Shown: piece by piece, positions 1 through 5,614 of the stretch | How positions within the stretch are numbered: position 1 is the stretch's first letter | Layout of the letters: the number at the start of each line of letters is the position of its first letter | DNA from: an uncultured Clostridia bacterium | Lineage (GTDB): Bacteria > Bacillota_A > Clostridia > TANB77 > CAG-508 | NCBI GenBank assembly: GCA_944388685.1 | Contig: CALXJS010000047.1 | Location: forward strand, 1 to 11,961 | Direction: 5' to 3' | Length of the DNA stretch: 11,961 nt | Translations under genes and position numbers: made by a program | Notes under the pieces: model-generated | What the model was told of the DNA's origin: nothing | What the model saw: only the letters and a program-made list of their open reading frames with translations | The model's database searches: none

Positions 1-37
1 ATCCACTCATTTATCTTATGCTTGTCCGATGTATCAA

Positions 38-394
38 TCAAATATCGCAATCCCCTGGATATGATAATGTGCATTTTCTATACTTTCCTAATAGACTTCC
101 TGCAAAAATCACAGAAGAACGCATTTGTCTCATTAATTCTTCTGGTATCTCATATTTGTTTATATCTTTAGTGTCAATAATTACTTTATTCTTCTTTTTG
201 GTTACTTTTCCTCCTATTTTTCTTAAGATTTCAAACATCATTTGTGTGTCATGAATGTTCGGCACATTATACAATGTTGTTTCTCCACCATTTAGTATGG
301 TTGCTGCTATAATGGGTAAACTAGAATTTTTGGAACCTGATATTTTTACTGTTCCTTCTAGCTTGTTTCCTCCTTTGATTATGTAGCTAGACAT
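38..394 (-). pseudogene. murA: UDP-N-acetylglucosamine 1-carboxyvinyltransferase (MurA), N-terminal fragment
   Basis: MurA transfers enolpyruvate from PEP to UDP-GlcNAc, the first committed step of peptidoglycan synthesis, in the cytoplasm. The 118 residues match the start of the family: KGGNKLEGTVKISGSKNSSLP near residue 7 carries the catalytic Lys-Asn pair, RQMRSS the conserved Arg region, and YPGDCDI at the end corresponds to the loop with the catalytic Cys (Cys115 in E. coli). Full MurA is about 420 residues, so roughly 300 are missing. The frame meets TGA directly after that loop, and no frame in the remaining 37 bases reads like the expected GxRPxD continuation. The start is sound: ATG at 394 follows AAGGAGGAG (about 402-410). 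The family is certain; whether this is a disrupted gene, an insertion junction or an assembly break cannot be settled here. Clostridia often carry two murA copies, so loss of one could be tolerated. Confidence 0.75.
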
Positions 395-459
395 TTTTTC
401 TCCTCCTTTTATGTTTTTGTTATATTTTATGTTTTCTTTACATAAAAGGTGTATTTACT

Positions 460-487
460 ATTTTAAAAGTTCTAAAATTTCGAACAA
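460..487 (-). promoter_or_regulatory. Candidate promoter of the murA fragment
   Basis: On the minus strand TTGTTC (482-487) and TAAAAT (460-465) are separated by 16 bases, giving a leader of roughly 60 bases before the murA ATG. The match is only moderate in such AT-rich DNA. The -35 overlaps a GTTC-N9-GAAC inverted repeat (about 470-486), which could be an operator or chance. Confidence 0.3.
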
Positions 488-536
488 CTTAAAATCTCTT
501 TTATTTCTTTCATTTATATCATAATTCTAATAATTT

Positions 537-650
537 TTACGTCTTTGCGAAAATTCGTTCTTGTTTTTGTCTATATTTTTCTTTTATTCTATCAGATATA
601 ATATCGGTGAATACTTGTTTATAATCTTGAGTATCAATAAAAAATAGAAA
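537..650 (-). pseudogene. Possible gene relic: open frame without start codon
   Basis: Between the end of the rsmA operon and the murA fragment, the minus strand holds 37 sense codons bounded by TGA (651-653) and TAA (537-539). They read like real protein, rich in charged residues: IDTQDYKQVFTDIISDRIKE, then a Lys/Arg/Gln-rich end finishing IFAKT. There is no ATG, GTG or TTG start and no ribosome site. It looks like the 3' end of a gene whose front was lost. I do not recognise the family. A chance open frame in AT-rich DNA is the alternative, although the amino-acid make-up argues mildly against it. Confidence 0.3.
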
Positions 651-676
651 TCAAGTTTAAATCTCAATTTCTATTT
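639..676 (-). terminator. Intrinsic terminator at the end of the rsmA operon
   Basis: On the minus strand AAATAGAAAT (676-667) pairs perfectly with ATTTCTATTT (651-642), and the right arm runs into a further T stretch (641-639). The left arm lies inside the last codons of the 664-858 frame. The stem is AT-only apart from one G-C pair on each side, so strength is moderate. Its position supports transcription of the operon through the small frame at 664-858. Confidence 0.55.
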
Positions 677-858
677 ACTTTATATACCAAATTTCTATTA
701 CTAAATATGTTTTCTGAATCATACTCTTTTTGCTTTTCTTCTATCATATCAAAACAAATTTTATCGTATTTGTTCCAAAATTCTTTTTCTTTTGTAGGTG
801 CTAAGTATCTTTCATATAAGTCTTTTAAGTATTTCTCTTTTCTTCCTGTTTTCTTCAA
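664..858 (-). CDS. Small Lys/Glu-rich hypothetical protein, or frameshifted tail of the upstream gene
   Basis: This 64-codon frame encodes a charged, probably helical protein (LKDLYERYLAPTKEKEFW, then FDMIEEKQKEYDSE). Its only start is TTG at 858, with no Shine-Dalgarno site, and it overlaps the preceding gene by 47 bases in the +1 frame. Without its first residues it reads as a natural continuation of that gene: removing one A from the AAAA run near 842-845 joins ENRKK to EKYLKDLYERYL. I therefore think it is more likely the C-terminal part of a roughly 160-residue protein than a separate gene. No function is recognisable. An intrinsic terminator begins within its last codons. Confidence 0.4.
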   Translation of the reverse strand: MKKTGRKEKYLKDLYERYLAPTKEKEFWNKYDKICFDMIEEKQKEYDSENIFSNRNLVYKVNRN

Positions 859-1153
859 GATAATATTGTAATATTTTTTCTAATCTATCATTGGAAAATT
901 CTTTTAATAATTCTGGATTTTCAGTTAAGTTTTGCATAAATTTCTTTTTTTCATAATCAATATTTTTATTATCATCTCCAACTTTTATTTGCTCTGTAAA
1001 ATTAAATCCCTTCTCTTTTTTATTCTGTTTTTTCTCTATTGAATTCATTGTTTGTTCTGTATTTTTTCCCTTATAAAAAAATACAGCCTTTATCTTTTTT
1101 ATTATATTTTGAAAAAAATTACTTTTATATTTTTGAGGTAAATTGTCACTCAT
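812..1153 (-). CDS. Hypothetical 113-aa charged protein, translationally coupled to the HopA1-like protein
   Basis: I do not recognise this family. The protein starts with an amphipathic, Phe/Lys-rich stretch (residues 8-30, YKSNFFQNIIKKIKAVFFYK) that could associate with a membrane or a partner, followed by a polar linker. It ends in a helical region (about residues 70-113, MQNLTENPELLKEFSNDRLE). There is no signal peptide or clear membrane span. ATG at 1153 follows AAGGAGAGG and overlaps the stop of the 472-aa gene by 8 bases, so the two are probably translationally coupled and work together. The frame may be shortened by a one-base change in an A run near 842-845 (see the 664-858 entry). 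Confidence 0.7.
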   Translation of the reverse strand: MSDNLPQKYKSNFFQNIIKKIKAVFFYKGKNTEQTMNSIEKKQNKKEKGFNFTEQIKVGDDNKNIDYEKKKFMQNLTENPELLKEFSNDRLEKILQYYLEENRKKREILKRLI

Positions 1154-2564
1154 GATATTCCTCTCCTTCTCTTAGTGCTAGTTTTTCTCTAGCCTCTGCA
1201 ATTTGCCTATCTAGTTGTTTTCCCTCTTCTTGAGTTTGTCTTATTTTTTCTATAAGTTTCTGCCTTTTCAATAATTGGTCTAATTCAGCTTGTTTGCTTT
1301 GATTTTGCTCTTGTGTTGTTCTTAATAATTCTTGTAATCTTTCTGTTGATAAATCTTCTAAATCTGTTGTTTGTTGTTCTTCTTTTTCCTTTTTATTTGG
1401 AAATAACTCAGATAAACCTGTGCTTTGAACTTTTGCTATCATTTCAGATTTTAATTGTTCAATTACTTGTGGATTTGCTTTTATAACCCCTAGTATTTGG
1501 TCTCTTGGCATATCTTTAAAAAATTCTTTGATTGTTTCAAAACATATTGTAGACATTTCTTGATTATATGATTTTCCTTCTGATGATATATTATCCATTC
1601 CGACACCAATGTTTCCTTCTATTTTACCTGTTAGTAGTGGAGGGCTTTTTAATATAATGTCTGGGTTTTCTTCTTTAACTTGTTGTATCACTTCTAAAAA
1701 TTTTTCAGTATCTTTCCTTTCAGTATATATACACATTTTATCATTTCTTTCATATTCATCTTGCTTATAAGCGTCTACTACTTTAAAATAATAGTTAAGC
1801 CCTAATCCTTCGCATCTTTCTTGAAACAGTGAAGCAAATTTATATGTATTCGTTCCTGCATTAATATAAAATTTCATTTCTCCTTTCTCTACGTTTATTC
1901 CTGTATCATATACTTGCAAATTTTGAGGATTTATATGAAATCCCATAATCCCTTCTCCACCATAAAATTTATTGTTCATTTTCTTTCTGAAAGTCGTCAT
2001 GATTTCTCTATTTTTTATTTGCTTTTCTGTTAACCCAAATTTTTGCAATTCTTGCTTATATTTTTCTTTTTGACTTGGATAAAAAGCTATATTATTTAAT
2101 ACTTGCTCTATCTTCGCAATACCTTGCTCATGATAAACTTTTTCAATTTCACTAAAACTCTTAAACGTATTAAAAAGGATTTTAAATTGCGATAAAGGAT
2201 ACATTGTTTTTTCATGTAATCTATCAATTATCTCTTGTTTTTCCATGTCGGAAATTGGTCTTGACTCAATTCCTCTTTGTATCTCCTCAACTTGCTTATC
2301 AAAAGCTTCAAAATCTTCTAAGCCAATATTGACATATAACTTGTCAAGATTTGGTAATCGTATATATCTATCAAACTCACTAATATATTCAATTTGGCTA
2401 TTTTCATTTTCTTTACCATAATCAATAACTTGTTTATATAAATCGTCCGCATCATTTATTTCTTCTGTTCCATTATTAACTTTTGCATTACAATATATAT
2501 CTAGTATTTTTCTTACTGTTTCGTTATCTTCAAATGGACTTGCTATTTTATCAAGTAGACTCAT
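1146..2564 (-). CDS. Hypothetical 472-aa protein with HopA1-like central region and C-terminal coiled coil
   Basis: There are three visible parts. Residues 1-200 are mostly helical and charged, and I do not recognise them. Residues 230-345 follow the pattern of the HopA1 effector family: a strand (KFYINAG), helix, YYFKVVD with Lys261, then YERND (Tyr271, Arg273, Asp275) leading to CIYTE, LLTGKIEGNIGVGMD and a closing SYNQEMSTICFETI helix. Residues 395-468 are Gln/Glu/Lys-rich heptad-like sequence, a likely coiled coil. HopA1-type proteins were first known as type III effectors in Pseudomonas; related proteins occur in class V lanthipeptide clusters. No precursor peptide, kinase or secretion gene is seen here, so the function is open. 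No signal peptide. ATG at 2564 follows GAGGAG. It lies 43 bases after the S66 peptidase gene in the rsmA operon. Confidence is high for the gene, moderate for the HopA1 link. Confidence 0.75.
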   Translation of the reverse strand: MSLLDKIASPFEDNETVRKILDIYCNAKVNNGTEEINDADDLYKQVIDYGKENENSQIEYISEFDRYIRLPNLDKLYVNIGLEDFEAFDKQVEEIQRGIESRPISDMEKQEIIDRLHEKTMYPLSQFKILFNTFKSFSEIEKVYHEQGIAKIEQVLNNIAFYPSQKEKYKQELQKFGLTEKQIKNREIMTTFRKKMNNKFYGGEGIMGFHINPQNLQVYDTGINVEKGEMKFYINAGTNTYKFASLFQERCEGLGLNYYFKVVDAYKQDEYERNDKMCIYTERKDTEKFLEVIQQVKEENPDIILKSPPLLTGKIEGNIGVGMDNISSEGKSYNQEMSTICFETIKEFFKDMPRDQILGVIKANPQVIEQLKSEMIAKVQSTGLSELFPNKKEKEEQQTTDLEDLSTERLQELLRTTQEQNQSKQAELDQLLKRQKLIEKIRQTQEEGKQLDRQIAEAREKLALREGEEYHE

Positions 2565-2607
2565 TAGATTTTTCTCCTCTTTTTCAAATTTCTCTTATTC
2601 CTTCTTT

Positions 2608-3525
2608 TTAATTCACAATTTTTTCTAATATTTCCACTTCACAATTAGTCGCGTCTAATTTAATCTTTCCGCCAATTGGAATTACTACATTTTCGCAATT
2701 ATGTCCAAAATCATCACATTTCAATATTGGAAATTTGTAATCTTTTAGATTGTTCATAATAACATCTTCAAATTTTACCTTTTCCGTGTCTCCATGATAA
2801 TGTCCTATCCATAATCCCCTTATTTTATCAAATACTTTATGATATCTTAAAACTGATAAATAGCAATCCACCAATTCTAGTGGTGTAGAACTAGCATATG
2901 CCTCTAAAAATAGAATTTTGTCTGTTAAGTCAGGCATATATTCTGTATTCAATAAATTAATTAATGATTTTAAATTTCCTCCAACAATTATGCCTTCTGT
3001 CATACCTTCTCTTAAACACTTCCATTCAGAATTTTTATATATCTTTCCTATTTTTCCATCTACTAATCTTCTTTTAAAATCTTGAAATTCAAAACTATTG
3101 CTATCAATCATAGAAAAACTTTTCACATCTGATTGATGAAACGTAATCAATCCTGTTTTTGCATATATGGCATTTAGATAATTTGTCGCATCACTAATTC
3201 CATATACAATTTTAGGATTCTTCTTTATATTTTCATAATCAATTAATTCTAAGCAAGTCAAACTATTTTCTCCTCCTTTTGAAGAAAACACACCTTTTAT
3301 ATTTTTATCAGAAAACATGTTATTTATATCTTCTGCTTTTTCCTCTTTTGTTGCAGAATACCTTAATGTATTTTTATTGACATAGTTTCCTTTTATACTA
3401 TTAATTCCTACCTCTTCTAATAATTTTCTTCCTTCATTTAATGCTTGTTCTCTGTCTCCCATAATTGGCGTAGATGGTGATACAATTCCTATAACATCTC
3501 CTTCTTTTAGTTTATTAGCTATCAT
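2608..3525 (-). CDS. Peptidase family S66: LD-carboxypeptidase / MccF-like
   Basis: S66 enzymes are cytoplasmic serine carboxypeptidases. LdcA types remove the terminal D-Ala from tetrapeptides during murein recycling; MccF types cleave microcin C-like peptide-nucleotides and give resistance. The 305 residues are full length. The catalytic triad is visible: Ser111 in YGISDAT, Glu208 in LFLEAY and His275 in FGHNCEN. The N-terminal GDVIGIVSPSTP and the SSKGGENSL segment (81-89) are also typical. After the nucleophile many members have a H/YGP turn; here it reads LITFHQSD (127-133), so the substrate pocket may differ. ATG at 3525 begins one base beyond the stop of the HAD gene, so the two are tightly co-transcribed. 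I cannot choose between murein recycling and peptide-antibiotic resistance. Confidence 0.9.
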   Translation of the reverse strand: MIANKLKEGDVIGIVSPSTPIMGDREQALNEGRKLLEEVGINSIKGNYVNKNTLRYSATKEEKAEDINNMFSDKNIKGVFSSKGGENSLTCLELIDYENIKKNPKIVYGISDATNYLNAIYAKTGLITFHQSDVKSFSMIDSNSFEFQDFKRRLVDGKIGKIYKNSEWKCLREGMTEGIIVGGNLKSLINLLNTEYMPDLTDKILFLEAYASSTPLELVDCYLSVLRYHKVFDKIRGLWIGHYHGDTEKVKFEDVIMNNLKDYKFPILKCDDFGHNCENVVIPIGGKIKLDATNCEVEILEKIVN

Positions 3526-3526
3526 A

Positions 3527-4348
3527 TCATTTATCTCCTTCTAAAATATATTTCTCTATCGCCTTTGCCACACCATCTTCATTATTAGAAGTGGTTACAA
3601 CATTTGCTACTTTTTTTACATCCTCTCTTGCATTTTTCATGGCAACACCCCATCCTGCAAACTTTAACATCTCTATATCATTTTCTCCATCGCCCATTGC
3701 CATCACTTCTTCTTGTTTAATCTGATATGTTTTCATAATCGATTGGATTGCTTCTGATTTTTTGATGCCTTTTTTTACAAATTCAATATATTCTGGTACA
3801 CTACTTGTTATTTCATATTTTTCTTCGATTTCTTTGGGTATCTTATTTCGTATATCCATTATTCTTTCTGATTTGTCGATAAAAGCTATTCTGTATATAT
3901 GATTTTCTTCTTTATTATAATCATTGTTCTCAAATTTTTCTATTTTAAAATTTACACCTTTATAAATTTTATTGTTAGCCAATATTTCTGGAACTTTTTC
4001 TACAAAATTCATTTGTTTTGCATATAACATCATTGGGACCTCTAATTTTTTACCCAGTTCTATTATTTCTTTTACTTCATCTTCTTCTAAATTTTTAGAA
4101 AATATTATGTTTCCTGTTGCATTTTCTACAATCATTCCGCCATTAAAACAAATTGTATATTGACCCTCTTTTTTCAAATCTAATGCCTCTATATATTTTT
4201 CTAATCGATAAAATGCCCTTGCGCTAGATATCATAATTTTCACGCCTTTTTCAGATGCTTTTTTGATTGTCTCTATTGTTCTATTGGTTAATTTTTTATC
4301 ATCTGTTACAAGTGTACCGTCTAAATCAATTGCTACTAGTTTATACAT
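3527..4348 (-). CDS. Cof-type HAD-IIB family phosphatase
   Basis: This is a soluble haloacid-dehalogenase-superfamily hydrolase that removes phosphate from small metabolites such as sugar phosphates; the substrate cannot be read from sequence. Motif I is DLDGT with nucleophile Asp8 and acid/base Asp10. Motif II is at ISSAR (Ser41/Ser42, where TGR is common). The motif III lysine lies in GIKKSEAI (196-197), and motif IV is GDGEND (219-224), which binds magnesium. A C2B cap domain lies roughly between residues 85 and 190. The length of 273 is normal for the family. ATG at 4348 follows AGAAAGGA. It lies 47 bases downstream of rsmA and abuts the S66 gene, in the middle of the operon. Confidence 0.93.
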   Translation of the reverse strand: MYKLVAIDLDGTLVTDDKKLTNRTIETIKKASEKGVKIMISSARAFYRLEKYIEALDLKKEGQYTICFNGGMIVENATGNIIFSKNLEEDEVKEIIELGKKLEVPMMLYAKQMNFVEKVPEILANNKIYKGVNFKIEKFENNDYNKEENHIYRIAFIDKSERIMDIRNKIPKEIEEKYEITSSVPEYIEFVKKGIKKSEAIQSIMKTYQIKQEEVMAMGDGENDIEMLKFAGWGVAMKNAREDVKKVANVVTTSNNEDGVAKAIEKYILEGDK

Positions 4349-4395
4349 TTTTAATTCATTCCTTTCTCAAGGCACAAATTTGGTTGGAATTGTAA

Positions 4396-5280
4396 TTATT
4401 TTTCAACCTGCTTCTCCTCATCTACTAATATTCTATTGGTTATTTCTGCAAAATCTTCTAATGATAAATTTTCCGCTCTTACATTTTCATCTAAATTTAA
4501 ATCTTTTAAAATACCTACGCCTTCCTCTTTACTCATAAATACTTTTGTGTTAGTTAATGCATTTAACAACGTTTTTCTTCTTTGCATAAAGGCACTTTTG
4601 ATAATTTTAAACATAACGCCTCTACTTTTTACTTCTACTGGTGGTTCTTTCCTGATTGTTAATTTGATAACTTTTGAATTCACTTCTGGTTCTGGAATAA
4701 AAGAGTCATTTGGTACCTCTAGAATGCCCTCAGATGTTGCATAATAATATACTGAATAGGTAATTGCACCTGTTTCTTTTTCTCCAGGAATGGCAATTAA
4801 TCTATCTGCTACTTCTTTTTGCACCATTACTGTAATACTTTCTAAATCTAATCTATCTTCTAATAATTTCATGATAATTGGCGTAGTTATATAATATGGT
4901 AAATTGGCAACAATTTTTGCAGTTTTAAATCCATTTTTTTCTTTTTCTTCTTTTATAATCTTGTTTAATCTTACTTTTAATACATCTTCATGAATGATTT
5001 CAAAATTATCATATAAAGAAAATCTATCCTGTAATATTTTTATCATCTTTTTATCTAGTTCAATACTAATAACTTTTCCTGCTTTTTCTAACAATTCCTT
5101 TGTTAGTGTTCCTAACCCTGGTCCTATCTCAATTACCAAATCTTCTTTTGATATATTGCTACTTTCTACAATCCTATCTACGACATTTTGATTAATTAAA
5201 AAATTTTGTCCTAATGATTTATTCGCTTTAATTTTATATTTCTTCATGATAAATTGGGTATCTTCTAAAATATTACTCAT
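4396..5280 (-). CDS. rsmA: 16S rRNA (adenine1518-N6/adenine1519-N6)-dimethyltransferase RsmA (KsgA)
   Basis: RsmA/KsgA dimethylates two adjacent adenines in the last hairpin of 16S rRNA using S-adenosylmethionine, late in 30S maturation. The 294 residues cover the whole family. KSLGQNFLIN (20-29) is the N-terminal signature, VIEIGPGLGTLT the SAM-binding glycine loop (motif I), and NLPYYITTPI the catalytic motif IV. The C-terminal small helical domain includes FMQRRKTLLNAL. The start at 5280 is the first ATG and fits the family; its ribosome site (AAAGGA about 11 bases upstream) is modest. It is the first gene of the operon, behind a good promoter at 5319-5347. Confidence 0.97.
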   Translation of the reverse strand: MSNILEDTQFIMKKYKIKANKSLGQNFLINQNVVDRIVESSNISKEDLVIEIGPGLGTLTKELLEKAGKVISIELDKKMIKILQDRFSLYDNFEIIHEDVLKVRLNKIIKEEKEKNGFKTAKIVANLPYYITTPIIMKLLEDRLDLESITVMVQKEVADRLIAIPGEKETGAITYSVYYYATSEGILEVPNDSFIPEPEVNSKVIKLTIRKEPPVEVKSRGVMFKIIKSAFMQRRKTLLNALTNTKVFMSKEEGVGILKDLNLDENVRAENLSLEDFAEITNRILVDEEKQVEK

Positions 5281-5318
5281 TTTTTTCTCATTCCTTTATT
5301 TTTATTTTTTACTTTCTT

Positions 5319-5347
5319 ATTATATTGTATAAACCTCTGTTTTTCAA
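5319..5347 (-). promoter_or_regulatory. Promoter of the rsmA operon
   Basis: On the minus strand TTGAAA (5347-5342) and a perfect TATAAT (5324-5319) are spaced by 17 bases, a near-ideal housekeeping (sigma-A) promoter. Transcription should begin near 5312 and give a leader of about 30 bases. Confidence 0.75.
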
Positions 5348-5378
5348 TCTTTTACTTAAAATTCGTAATTTGAAAAAT

Positions 5379-5508
5379 AGCTTATCATAAGACATGTCAT
5401 CAATGTCGTTAAGTTAAGGATTGCAAATTTTAATCAAAATTCGTATTATAAGAATATATTATAAACCTGCAATCCTTAACTTAACGACATCAAGCACGTG
5501 ACATAGCT
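5379..5508. repeat. Large inverted repeat between divergent promoters (MITE-like or regulatory hairpin)
   Basis: Two perfect 23-base arms, 5403-5425 and 5468-5490 (ATGTCGTTAAGTTAAGGATT plus three bases, and its complement), enclose 42 AT-rich bases. That loop holds another small hairpin at 5426-5441 (AATTTT/AAAATT). The symmetry continues imperfectly outside: AGCT (5379-5382) and ATGTCA (5394-5399) on the left are mirrored by TGACAT (5499-5504) and AGCT (5505-5508) on the right. No T-run follows, so it is not a normal terminator. It lies between the rsmA promoter and the PBP promoter. It could be a non-autonomous mobile element remnant or a cruciform-forming regulator. Confidence 0.8.
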
Positions 5509-5551
5509 GATTATAGCCTTGTAGATAAATTGTAAATTTTCTGTGTATTCC

Positions 5552-5580
5552 TTGCTTTTTAACTATTTTTCATATACAAT
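5552..5580 (+). promoter_or_regulatory. Candidate promoter of the PASTA PBP gene
   Basis: TTGCTT (5552-5557) and TACAAT (5575-5580) are separated by 17 bases. An overlapping TATAAT at 5580-5585 is an alternative -10 with a poorer -35. Initiation near 5587 would give a leader of about 28 bases. Confidence 0.5.
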
Positions 5581-5614
5581 ATAATTGCAAATTTTTAACA
5601 AAAGAGGCGAAGTT

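Noticed and set aside
28..49. Weak inverted repeat (CGAT...ATCG) across the murA break as a recombinase site
   Set aside because: Only about 6-7 of 10 positions are symmetrical, which is expected often in AT-rich DNA; no repeat partner is visible in the window.
18..254. Plus-strand frame of 78 codons opposite murA
   Set aside because: It is antisense to the clear MurA coding sequence, has no ribosome site, and its hydrophobic product follows from the AT-rich complement.
470..486. GTTC-N9-GAAC as an SOS/LexA box before murA
   Set aside because: The Gram-positive SOS box has GAAC-N4-GTTC, the opposite arrangement and a shorter spacer.
3972..5191. Several plus-strand frames opposite the HAD and rsmA genes
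   Set aside because: They are antisense shadows of well-supported genes, rich in Ser/Phe/Leu from the complementary strand, and lack ribosome sites.
5585..5614. TTG start 10 codons upstream of the PBP ATG
   Set aside because: It has no ribosome site and overlaps the likely transcription start, whereas the ATG at 5615 follows AAGAGGCG at a proper distance.
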